A stretch of DNA of 14,136 nt, from the NCBI GenBank assembly GCA_031178645.1, contig JAPSIP010000012.1, forward strand, positions 1-14,136, in the 5' to 3' direction. The notes below the pieces were generated by a model that was given only the letters and a program-made list of their open reading frames with translations, was not told the DNA's origin and did no database searches. Shown one piece after another: positions 6,021 to 12,696 of this stretch. The position numbers and the translations under genes are program-made. The stretch is from Paracoccus sp. (in: a-proteobacteria). GTDB lineage: Bacteria > Pseudomonadota > Alphaproteobacteria > Rhodobacterales > Rhodobacteraceae. Numbering within the stretch: position 1 is the first letter of the stretch; every line of letters begins with the position of its first letter.

Positions 6021-7337
6021 ATGCCCGACCTGTTCGACGCCAGCACCCGTTCCGATCCACCGTCCTCCCCGGCGGTGCGCCCCCTGGCCGACCGCATCCG
6101 CCCCGTGCGCATGGGCGATGTGATCGGCCAGGGAAAGGTGCTTGGCCCTGACGGGCCGCTGGGATCCATGCTGGGATCCCGCAGCCTGTCCTCGCTGATC
6201 CTCTGGGGGCCGCCCGGCGTCGGCAAGACCACCATCGCGCGGCTTCTGGCGGCCGAGACGGATCTGTCCTTCGTGCAGATCAGCGCCATCTTTTCCGGCG
6301 TGCCCGAACTGCGCAAGGTCTTCGAATCCGCGCGCCTGCGCCGCCAGCAGGGGCGGGGCACGCTGCTGTTCGTGGACGAGATCCACCGCTTCAACAAGGC
6401 GCAGCAGGACAGCTTCCTGCCCTATATGGAGGACGGGACGATCCTCCTGGTCGGTGCGACGACCGAGAACCCGTCCTTCGAACTGAACGCCGCGCTGATG
6501 TCGCGGGCCCAGGTGATCGTGCTGGAACGCCTGTCCCTGCGCGACCTGGAACTGCTGGCGCAGCGGGCCGAACGCGAACTGGGCCGCAAGCTGCCCCTGA
6601 CCGCCGAGGCGCGCGAGGCATTGCTGGAAATGGCCGACGGCGACGGTCGCGCCGCGCTGAACCTGATCGAGCAGGTCGCAGCCTGGAAGACCGACAAGCT
6701 CATTGACCAGCCAGCGATGGCCCAGCGGCTGATGCGCCGGGCCGCGAAATACGACAAGTCGGGGGATGAACATTACAACCTGATCTCGGCCCTGCACAAA
6801 TCGGTGCGCGGCAGCGACCCGGACGCGGCGCTATACTGGCTGTCGCGGATGCTGGAGGGCGGCGAGGATCCCCGATATCTCGCCCGCCGCATCACCCGCA
6901 TGGCGGTCGAGGATATCGGCCTGGCCGATCCGGCCGCCCAACGGCATTGCCTGGATGCCTGGGCGCTTTACGAACGACTGGGTTCGCCCGAGGGCGAATT
7001 GGCCCTTGCCCAAGCCGTGATCTACCTGGCGCTCGCCCCGAAATCGAACGCAGGCTATGTCGCCTACAAGGCTGCGCGGGCCGAGGCGCGGCGCACCGGC
7101 AGCCTGATGCCCCCCGCCCATATCCTGAACGCCCCCACGCAGATGATGAAGGACCAGGGCTATGGCGCAGGCTATGCCTATGACCACGACGCCGAGGATG
7201 GCTTTTCGGGCCAGAACTATTTCCCCGACGGCATGAAGCGCCCTGTTCTTTATGTTCCGGTCGAGCGGGGGTACGAGCGGGAACTGAAGAAGCGGCTGGA
7301 CTGGTTCGTGTCCCAGCGGCTGAAGCGCGGCAGTTGA
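6021..7337 (+). CDS. rarA: Replication-associated recombination protein A (RarA/MgsA, AAA+ ATPase)
   Basis: RarA is a clamp-loader-like AAA+ ATPase related to eukaryotic WRNIP1/Mgs1; it acts at stalled replication forks. The 438 residues are full family length. The N-terminus holds RPLADRIRP and the GQ motif VIGQGKVLG (about 34-42). Walker A is GPPGVGKTT at 63-71, Walker B is LLFVDEIHRFNKAQQD (about 115-130), and sensor 1 lies in VGATTENPSFELNAALMSRAQV. The C-terminal part (KYDKSGDEHYNLISALHKSVRGSDPDAALYWL, ARRITRMAVEDIGLADP, YFPDGM) is the RarA tetramerisation and MgsA region, which distinguishes it from RuvB and DnaX. The ATG at 6021 is favoured because MPDLFD is the common N-terminus and no earlier in-frame start fits; the ribosome binding site is weak. 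crcB follows after 31 bases. Confidence 0.96.
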   Translation: MPDLFDASTRSDPPSSPAVRPLADRIRPVRMGDVIGQGKVLGPDGPLGSMLGSRSLSSLILWGPPGVGKTTIARLLAAETDLSFVQISAIFSGVPELRKVFESARLRRQQGRGTLLFVDEIHRFNKAQQDSFLPYMEDGTILLVGATTENPSFELNAALMSRAQVIVLERLSLRDLELLAQRAERELGRKLPLTAEAREALLEMADGDGRAALNLIEQVAAWKTDKLIDQPAMAQRLMRRAAKYDKSGDEHYNLISALHKSVRGSDPDAALYWLSRMLEGGEDPRYLARRITRMAVEDIGLADPAAQRHCLDAWALYERLGSPEGELALAQAVIYLALAPKSNAGYVAYKAARAEARRTGSLMPPAHILNAPTQMMKDQGYGAGYAYDHDAEDGFSGQNYFPDGMKRPVLYVPVERGYERELKKRLDWFVSQRLKRGS

Positions 7338-7368
7338 CTTTGCCCGCGCGGAGCCACAGAGACGCGCC

Positions 7369-7728
7369 ATGAACCCCTTTCTGCAAGTCGCCATTGGCGG
7401 GGCCATCGGCGCCACCTGCCGCTTTGCGCTTTACCGGCTGATGCCGCTGGCTTGGCCGGCCACGCTGCTGGTCAACGTGCTGGGCAGCTTCGCGATGGGG
7501 CTTCTGGCCGCAGCCTTTGCGCATCGCTTTGGCAATGCCTGGGCGCCGTTGTTGCTGACGGGCGTTCTGGGTGGCTTCACGACCTTCTCGGCGTTTTCCC
7601 TGGACGTGGTGAGGCTGTGGGAACGGGGGCAGGGCGCGGGGGCGTTCGCTTATGTCGGGGCTTCGGTCCTGTTGTCGCTGGCCGCCGTCGTGGCGGGGCT
7701 GGCCTTGGGACGAGGAATTTGGGTATGA
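7369..7728 (+). CDS. crcB: Fluoride ion exporter/channel CrcB (FluC)
   Basis: CrcB/Fluc is a small dual-topology inner-membrane channel that lets fluoride out of the cell. The 119 residues form four hydrophobic helices. Family motifs are GGAIGATCR at 10-18, TLLVNVLGSFAMG at 32-44 with Asn36, and GVLGGFTTFSAFSLD at 65-79, which supplies the FTTFS break and the pore phenylalanines Phe73 and Phe76. Start: ATG at 7369; upstream is AGAGACGCGCC, a weak ribosome binding site. Its TGA stop overlaps the next ATG by four bases (7725-7728). No fluoride riboswitch is apparent in the 31-base gap from rarA, so the gene is probably expressed constitutively with the cluster. Confidence 0.94.
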   Translation: MNPFLQVAIGGAIGATCRFALYRLMPLAWPATLLVNVLGSFAMGLLAAAFAHRFGNAWAPLLLTGVLGGFTTFSAFSLDVVRLWERGQGAGAFAYVGASVLLSLAAVVAGLALGRGIWV

Positions 7729-8780
7729 GTGCCGTTCAAACCATCCGCGTCGGCGGGGACGAGGGCGAGCAGCGCCTGGACCGCTGGCTGAAGAAGAAGT
7801 TTCCCCATCTGGGCCAGATCACCATCGAGAAGCTGTGCCGCACCGGCCAGATCCGGGTGGATGGCGGCCGGGTCAAGCCCGCCACGCGCGTCGAGACGGG
7901 GCAGGAGGTTCGGATTCCGCCGCTGCCCGATGCCCAGCCCGCCGAACAGCGCGCGAAGGAACGTCCGCTGGGGCCGCGCGTCACGGACACGGACGCGCAG
8001 ATGATCCAGGCCGCGGTCCTGTGGAAGGACGAACATATCATCGCCCTGAACAAGCCGCCGGGCCTGCCGTCCCAGGGCGGCAGCGGGCAGGGCGACCGGC
8101 ATGTGGACGGGCTGACCACCGCGCTGATGTTCGGCTTCAAGGACCGGCCGAAGCTGGTTCACCGGCTGGACAAGGACACGTCGGGCGTGCTGCTGCTGGC
8201 GCGCACGGATCGGGTCGCCCGCGCCCTGTCCGAAGCGTTCCGGTCGCGGACCACGCGCAAGATCTACTGGGCTGCCGTGGCTGGCGTGCCGCATCCGCGG
8301 ATGGGCACGATCCGCTTTGGCCTGGTCAAGGGCGGCGGCGGACGGGGCGACAACGAAAAGATGATCGCCGTCCACCCCCGCGACATCGACGCGACCGAGG
8401 GCGCAAAGCGCGCCACCACCGATTATGCCGTGCTGGACGCGCTTGGCACGCGGACCAGTTGGTGCGCGCTTGTGCCGATCACCGGGCGCACCCATCAGCT
8501 GCGCGCGCATATGGCGGAACTGGGCCATCCGATCATCGGCGACGGCAAGTATGGCGGGTCGGGCCAGGAAAACCTGGGCGACGGCTGGGGCGCGCAGCTT
8601 GGCGGAGAGATCAGCAAGAAGCTGCACCTTCATGCCCGCAGCATCAGCTTCGACCACCCGATCACCAAGAAGCGCATCACCCTGACCGCGCCCTTGCCCG
8701 ACCACATGGCGCGAACCTGGAAGACGCTGGGCTGGCACGAGAACGACGTGCCCGACGATCCCTTCGCGGACGACGAATGA
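7725..8780 (+). CDS. rluC: 23S rRNA pseudouridine synthase, RluC/RluA family
   Basis: RluA-family enzymes isomerise uridine to pseudouridine in RNA; RluC acts on 23S rRNA (positions 955, 2504 and 2580 in E. coli). The 351 residues have an N-terminal S4 RNA-binding domain (about 15-75: RLDRWLKKKFPHLGQITIEK). A RluA catalytic domain follows with HRLDKDTSG at 146-154, and Asp149 is the catalytic aspartate. Later motifs are TRKIYWAAVAG and ITGRTHQLRAHMAELGHPIIGDGKYGG. The S4 domain favours RluC or RluD over RluA; exact target positions cannot be read here. The frame is open further upstream inside crcB, but the ATG at 7725 is chosen because it makes an ATGA overlap with the crcB stop, has AGGA just upstream, and starts the S4 domain at the right distance. 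It overlaps the next gene in the same way. Confidence 0.9.
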   Translation: MSAVQTIRVGGDEGEQRLDRWLKKKFPHLGQITIEKLCRTGQIRVDGGRVKPATRVETGQEVRIPPLPDAQPAEQRAKERPLGPRVTDTDAQMIQAAVLWKDEHIIALNKPPGLPSQGGSGQGDRHVDGLTTALMFGFKDRPKLVHRLDKDTSGVLLLARTDRVARALSEAFRSRTTRKIYWAAVAGVPHPRMGTIRFGLVKGGGGRGDNEKMIAVHPRDIDATEGAKRATTDYAVLDALGTRTSWCALVPITGRTHQLRAHMAELGHPIIGDGKYGGSGQENLGDGWGAQLGGEISKKLHLHARSISFDHPITKKRITLTAPLPDHMARTWKTLGWHENDVPDDPFADDE

Positions 8781-9433
8781 AGCTGGTCGTCTTTGATGTC
8801 GACGGCACCCTGATCGACAGCCAGGACCACATCCACCACGCCATGACCGAGGCGTTCCGCGCCGCGGGCCTTGCGCCCCTGCCGCGGGCCGAGGTGTTGG
8901 GGATCGTCGGCCTGTCGCTGCCGGTCGCGGTGGCGCATCTGGCGCCGGGGCAGGATACCGAAACCCGGGCGCGGATCGTCGCGGCCTATCGCCAGGCCTT
9001 CATGCAGGCGCGGCTGGTCCGAGCGGCACCGCTTTATGACGGCGCGATGGCCTGCCTGGACCTGCTGGGCGGGCGCGATGACATGCTGCTGGCCGTGGCC
9101 ACGGGCAAGTCGCGGCGCGGCCTTGCGGCGATGATCGCCGCGCATGGTCTGGAAGGCCGCTTCATCAGCCTGCAGACCGCCGATGACCACCTGTCGAAGC
9201 CGCATCCCTCGATGCTGATGGCGGCGATGGAGGAAGCGGGCGTCGGACCGTCGGACACGGTGATGATCGGCGACACCAGCTTCGACATGGACATGGCGCG
9301 GGCGGCGGGCATTGCAGCCTTTGGCGTCGCCTGGGGTTATCACCCGGTGGAACGCCTGCAGGCGTCGGGCGCGGCCCATGTCGCGGGCGATTTCACGGAA
9401 CTGGTACAGGCAATAGAACGGTGGTCGGCATGA
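8777..9433 (+). CDS. HAD-superfamily phosphatase (Gph/phosphoglycolate-phosphatase-like, HAD-IA)
   Basis: This is a haloacid-dehalogenase-type hydrolase of 218 residues, probably a cytosolic phosphatase of small phosphorylated metabolites. All four HAD motifs are visible: motif I DVDGTLID with nucleophile Asp7 and acid/base Asp9; motif II with Thr109 in VATGKS; motif III with Lys141 in LSKPHPS; and motif IV GDTSFDMDMARAAG with Asp166 and Asp170. The cap is helical and sits between motifs I and II (about 15-90), the subclass I arrangement of phosphoglycolate phosphatase and beta-phosphoglucomutase. The substrate is not known; clearing 2-phosphoglycolate is one possibility. The ATG at 8777 overlaps the rluC stop by four bases, and the TGA at 9431-9433 overlaps the next ATG, so coupled translation is likely. 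In-frame open sequence upstream of 8777 is shadow reading within rluC. Confidence 0.9.
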   Translation: MKLVVFDVDGTLIDSQDHIHHAMTEAFRAAGLAPLPRAEVLGIVGLSLPVAVAHLAPGQDTETRARIVAAYRQAFMQARLVRAAPLYDGAMACLDLLGGRDDMLLAVATGKSRRGLAAMIAAHGLEGRFISLQTADDHLSKPHPSMLMAAMEEAGVGPSDTVMIGDTSFDMDMARAAGIAAFGVAWGYHPVERLQASGAAHVAGDFTELVQAIERWSA

Positions 9434-10143
9434 GCGAATGGAAGGCGCGGCGTTTCTGGAAGACGGCCCTGGTCAGGCCGGTCGAAACCGGCTTCGAGAT
9501 ATTCCTGGACGACCGGCCCTTGCGGACCCCTGGCAAGCAGCCTCTGGTCCTGCCGGTCGAGGGCCTGGCCCGGGCCGTCGCGCAGGAATGGGATGCGCAG
9601 GAAGATGTCATCGATCTCAACTCGATGCCCCTGACGCGCGCGGCCAATTCCGCGATCGAGAAGGTCATGCCGCAATTTGCCGCCGTTGCGGACATGCTTG
9701 CCGAATACGGAGGCACCGATCTTCTATCCTATCGCGCCGACCAGCCAGCCGAACTGGTCCACCGCCAGGCCGAGGCTTGGGATCCGCTGGTGGACTGGGC
9801 GGCCAGGGATCTGCGCGCGCCCCTGCGCATCACGCATGGCGTGATCCCCATCGCGCAGGATCCCCAGGTGCTGGCCCGTCTGCGCAGGCATCTGGATGAT
9901 CTGGACCCGCTTGGCCTGACGGCGCTGCACGATCTTGTGACGCTGCCCGGATCCCTGATTCTGGGCCTTGCCGTCGTCCGTGACCGCATCGACGCGGCCG
10001 AGGCTTTCCGCCTGTCGCGGATCGACGAGGATTTCCAGATCGAACGCTGGGGCCAGGACGAGGAAGCACAGGCTGCCGCAGAAAGCCGCAGGACCGCGAT
10101 GCTGAATGCCGAACGGCTGTGGAGGCTGTCGCGCCTCAGTTGA
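9430..10143 (+). CDS. atp12: ATP12-family F1-ATPase assembly chaperone
   Basis: ATP12 is an assembly factor for F1-ATPase. In mitochondria it binds the alpha subunit before the alpha3-beta3 hexamer forms; alphaproteobacteria have homologues, and to my knowledge the Paracoccus denitrificans protein has a crystal structure. The 237 residues show the N-terminal RRFWKTALVRP and FEIFLDDRPLRTPGKQPLVLP beta region. The family core follows: AQEWDAQEDVIDLNSMPLTR, AANSAIEKV, YGGTDLLSYRA and RQAEAWDPLVDWAARDL. The C-terminus has LHDLVTLPGSLILGLAV. The ATG at 9430 gives MSEWKARRFW and a 4-base overlap with the HAD stop; a GTG at 9421 would add only three residues and is less likely. The atp operon itself is not in this window. 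A hairpin 69 bases downstream may end the transcript. Confidence 0.93.
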   Translation: MSEWKARRFWKTALVRPVETGFEIFLDDRPLRTPGKQPLVLPVEGLARAVAQEWDAQEDVIDLNSMPLTRAANSAIEKVMPQFAAVADMLAEYGGTDLLSYRADQPAELVHRQAEAWDPLVDWAARDLRAPLRITHGVIPIAQDPQVLARLRRHLDDLDPLGLTALHDLVTLPGSLILGLAVVRDRIDAAEAFRLSRIDEDFQIERWGQDEEAQAAAESRRTAMLNAERLWRLSRLS

Positions 10144-10169
10144 ATGTGCCCGCTTCGTGGGCGTCACGC

Positions 10170-10200
10170 TTGACGCATCGGGAAGGATCGGCACTATGTT
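10170..10200 (+). promoter_or_regulatory. Candidate promoter of the amino-acid transporter operon
   Basis: TTGACG (10170-10175) is followed by ACTATG (10193-10198, 17-base spacer) or TATGTT (10195-10200, 19-base spacer). It is placed in the ATP12-aapJ gap and would give a leader of about 100 bases containing two hairpins. The hexamers are plausible but not strong, so the exact promoter is uncertain. Confidence 0.35.
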
Positions 10201-10211
10201 GCCTATGGGAC

Positions 10212-10234
10212 GCCCCCCTTGCCGGGGGGCTTTC
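10212..10234 (+). terminator. GC-rich hairpin followed by TTT upstream of aapJ (terminator or attenuator)
   Basis: GCCCCCC (10212-10218) and GGGGGGC (10224-10230) form a perfect all-GC 7-bp stem with a 5-base loop and TTTC after it. It may terminate the rarA-ATP12 transcript. Because the candidate promoter lies just upstream of it, it might also sit in the aapJ leader as an attenuator. A second stem follows: GCCCGG (10243-10248) with CCGGGC (10259-10264). Confidence 0.5.
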
Positions 10235-10308
10235 GCAGAAAAGCCCGGCCGCAAAGGTCCGGGCGTCGCCCTGGTCCGGCTGGGGCGGCATCCAACAAAG
10301 GGGTAGAA

Positions 10309-11325
10309 ATGAAGACTTCCGTATTCCTGGGCTCTGTCGCCGCCGCCACGCTGATGGCCGGGGCGGGCATGGCTGACACGCTGGCCGATGTGAAGGCGCG
10401 CGGTGAATTGAACTGCGGCGTGAACACCGGCCTTGTCGGCTTTGCCGCGCCGGATGCGAACGGCAACTGGACCGGCTTCGACGTCGATATCTGCAAGGCC
10501 GTCGCCGCCGCCGTGCTGGGCGATCCGTCCAAGGTAAAATACGTGCCCACGACCGGCCAGACGCGCTTCACCGCCCTGTCCTCGGGCGAGGTGGACATCC
10601 TGGCGCGGAACTCGACCTGGACCTTTTCGCGCGACACCGACCTGAAGCTGGATTTCGTGGGCGTCAACTATTACGACGGCCAGGGCTTCATGGTGCGCAA
10701 GGATCTGGGCGTGACCTCGGCCAAGGAACTGGACGGCGCAACGATCTGCATCCAGACCGGGACCACGACCGAACTGAACCTGGCCGACTACTTCAAGGCC
10801 AACAACATGGCCTACCAGCCCGTCAACATCGACAGCAATGCCGAGGGCGAGCAGCAGTACATGGCGGGCGCCTGCGACGCCTATACGACCGACGCCTCGG
10901 GCCTGGCGGCGACCCGCGCGGCCTTTGCCGATCCGGAAAACCACATCATCCTGCCCGAGATCATCTCCAAGGAACCGCTTGGGCCGGCCGTGCGCCACGG
11001 TGACAGCAACTGGGGCGACGTCGCCCGCTGGACGCTTTACGCGCTGATCGCCGCCGAGGAATACGGCGTCACCTCGAAGAACATCGAGGAACTGTCGAAA
11101 TCCTCGCAGAACCCCGAGGTTCAGCGCCTTCTGGGCGTGACCGACGACCTGGGCGCGATGATCGGCCTGGACAAGGACTGGGCCAAGCGCGCCATCCTGG
11201 CCAGCGGCAACTATGGCGAGATCTTCGCGGCCAATATCGGCGAGCAGACCCCGATCGGTCTGGCCCGCGGCCTGAACGCCCAGTGGACGCAAGGCGGGTT
11301 GATGTATGCGATGCCCTTCCGCTAA
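10309..11325 (+). CDS. aapJ: Periplasmic amino-acid-binding protein of an Aap/Bzt ABC importer
   Basis: This is the substrate-binding component of a polar or general L-amino acid importer, homologous to AapJ (Rhizobium) and BztA (Rhodobacter capsulatus; Glu, Gln, Asp, Asn). The 338-residue precursor starts with a signal peptide, MKTSVFLGSVAAATLMAGAGMA, probably cut after Ala22 to leave DTLADVKARGELNCGV. The SBP family 3 fold follows: TGFDVDICKAVAAAVLG, then Arg86 in TGQTRFTALSSGEVDILARN, the RNSTWTFSRD signature (100-109), the hinge-side QTGTTTELNLADYF, and late YTTDASGLAATR. The ATG at 10309 is chosen over upstream in-frame TTG/GTG codons because the signal peptide starts there and AAAGGGG lies just before it (10298-10303). 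It leads the operon; a strong hairpin after it may keep its mRNA more abundant than the permease part. Confidence 0.95.
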   Translation: MKTSVFLGSVAAATLMAGAGMADTLADVKARGELNCGVNTGLVGFAAPDANGNWTGFDVDICKAVAAAVLGDPSKVKYVPTTGQTRFTALSSGEVDILARNSTWTFSRDTDLKLDFVGVNYYDGQGFMVRKDLGVTSAKELDGATICIQTGTTTELNLADYFKANNMAYQPVNIDSNAEGEQQYMAGACDAYTTDASGLAATRAAFADPENHIILPEIISKEPLGPAVRHGDSNWGDVARWTLYALIAAEEYGVTSKNIEELSKSSQNPEVQRLLGVTDDLGAMIGLDKDWAKRAILASGNYGEIFAANIGEQTPIGLARGLNAQWTQGGLMYAMPFR

Positions 11326-11340
11326 GGGCTGATGACGACC

Positions 11341-11366
11341 GAAGGGGGCGCAATCGCGCCCCTTTC
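11341..11366 (+). promoter_or_regulatory. Strong hairpin between aapJ and aapQ
   Basis: GAAGGGGGCGC (11341-11351) pairs with GCGCCCCTTTC (11356-11366): 11 base pairs with one G-U and a 4-base loop (AATC). Only the T's inside the stem are present, with no T-run afterwards. Hairpins at this place in binding-protein operons often protect the upstream mRNA or terminate part of the transcripts, giving excess binding protein over membrane components. The role here is inferred. Confidence 0.55.
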
Positions 11367-11438
11367 GCACCATCACAAAAGACCGGTCGCGGCAAACGCA
11401 GCCACAAAAGGCAGGACCGGCTACAGGGGTAAGATTGA

Positions 11439-12695
11439 ATGACGGACATGTCCGCGCCGGCGAATCCGCCGTTCCGGCCCAGTATGCTGATCTATGATCG
11501 GCGCTATCGGTCGATGACCTTCCAGGTGATCGTCTTCATCCTGGTCATGGCCCTGGCCTGGTGGCTGGTCAACAACACGATCCGCAACCTTGCAGCGCTG
11601 GGCAAGGACTTCAACTTCGGCTTCCTGTGGCAGCGCGCGGGCTATGACATCCCGCAGACGCCGATCCCCTATACCTCGGACGACACGCACTTCCGCGCCG
11701 CCGTGGTCGGTCTGCTGAACACGCTGATCGTGTCGATCCTGGGCTGCATCGCGGCGACCTTTATCGGCATCATCGCCGGTGTTGCCCGGCTGTCGAACAA
11801 CTGGCTGATCGCGCGGCTGATGACCGTCTATGTCGAGGCGTTCCGCAACGTACCCCTGCTGCTGTGGATCCTGATCGTCTTTGCCGTCTTTACCGAGGTG
11901 ATGCCGCCGCCCAACGCCTTCCGGGGCGACGATCCGTCAGCCAGCATGATCCTGTTCGATCATGTGGCGCTGACCAACCGCTATACCGCCATCCCGACGC
12001 TGGGAATGACCAACGATCCGGGCAGCCTGGATCTGGGCGCGCGCATCACCTTCAGCTGGGCAACCATTGCCTTTGTGGTGGTGCTGGTTGCGGGCTGGAT
12101 CGTCCGGCGCATGATCGGTGCCTGGGCGCAACGGGTGCAGGACCAGACCGGCAGCCGCTCCACGACCTGGTGGATGAGCCTGGCCGTCATGACCGTCCCG
12201 TCGCTGCTGCTGATCTGGTATTTCGGGCTGCACATGATCCCGCCGGAACTGCGGGGCTTCAACTTCACCGGCGGCCTGAACGTCGCCAACGGCCTTGTCG
12301 CACTGTGGCTGGCCCTGACGCTGTACACCGGAGCCTTCATCGCCGAGATCGTCCGGGCCGGGATCCTGGCCGTCAGCCGGGGGCAAAGCGAGGCTGCGTT
12401 CGCCCTGGGCCTGCGTCCGGGCCGGACCATGAACCTGGTGATCCTGCCGCAGGCGCTGCGGGTCATCATCCCGCCGCTGATCTCGCAATACCTGAACCTG
12501 ATGAAGAACAGTTCCTTGGCGATTGCGGTGGGCTATATGGACATCAAGGGCACGCTGGGGGGCACGACGCTGAACCAGACGGGACGAGAGTTGGAGGCCA
12601 TCGTGCTGATGATGGGGGTTTATCTGGTCCTCAGCCTGACCATCTCGGCCGGGATGAACGTCTTCAACTCCCGCGTGAAGCTTAAGGAGCGGTGA
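11439..12695 (+). CDS. aapQ: Amino-acid ABC transporter permease 1 (AapQ/BztB type)
   Basis: This is an inner-membrane permease of the polar amino-acid importer, 418 residues. The short N-terminus ends in YDRRYRSM and is followed by one hydrophobic helix (about 28-46). After a periplasmic stretch, the permease domain begins at about residue 84 (HFRAAVVGLLNTLIVSILGC). A family-typical long loop (about 155-215, with NAFRGDDPSASM and LFDHVALTN) lies between helices. The ATPase-binding EAA loop is at about 303-345 (EIVRAGILAVSRGQSEAAFALG, then LGLRPGRTMNLVILPQALR), followed by NLMKNSSLAIAVGYMD and ETINQTGRELEAI-type sequence. The ATG at 11439 follows GGGGTAAG. The stop is one base before the next ATG (12693-12695 and 12697), so translation of both permeases is coupled. 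Confidence 0.94.
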   Translation: MTDMSAPANPPFRPSMLIYDRRYRSMTFQVIVFILVMALAWWLVNNTIRNLAALGKDFNFGFLWQRAGYDIPQTPIPYTSDDTHFRAAVVGLLNTLIVSILGCIAATFIGIIAGVARLSNNWLIARLMTVYVEAFRNVPLLLWILIVFAVFTEVMPPPNAFRGDDPSASMILFDHVALTNRYTAIPTLGMTNDPGSLDLGARITFSWATIAFVVVLVAGWIVRRMIGAWAQRVQDQTGSRSTTWWMSLAVMTVPSLLLIWYFGLHMIPPELRGFNFTGGLNVANGLVALWLALTLYTGAFIAEIVRAGILAVSRGQSEAAFALGLRPGRTMNLVILPQALRVIIPPLISQYLNLMKNSSLAIAVGYMDIKGTLGGTTLNQTGRELEAIVLMMGVYLVLSLTISAGMNVFNSRVKLKER

Positions 12696-12696
12696 G

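Noticed and set aside
5361..6797. Minus-strand open frame of 478 codons opposite luxI and rarA
   Set aside because: Antisense shadow of conserved genes; no motif, and it crosses a gene boundary.
7338..7368. Possible fluoride riboswitch before crcB
   Set aside because: The gap to rarA is just 31 bases, too short for the crcB aptamer, and no candidate structure is visible.
7452..7724. N-terminal extension of the pseudouridine synthase inside crcB
   Set aside because: The frame is open upstream but overlaps crcB almost fully. The ATG at 7725 gives an ATGA overlap and the right distance to the S4 domain.
7652..8776. Upstream in-frame extension of the HAD phosphatase through rluC
   Set aside because: It is shadow translation of rluC; HAD motif I (DVDGT) lies only seven residues after the ATG at 8777, the normal position.
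10219..10308. Longer N-terminus for the binding protein from a TTG codon
   Set aside because: It would put 30 arginine-rich residues before a clear signal peptide and has no ribosome binding site; AAAGGGG precedes the ATG at 10309.
9724..11376. Minus-strand open frame of 550 codons opposite ATP12 and aapJ
   Set aside because: Same antisense artefact; both plus-strand genes are well supported and the frame crosses two separate genes and their intergenic region.
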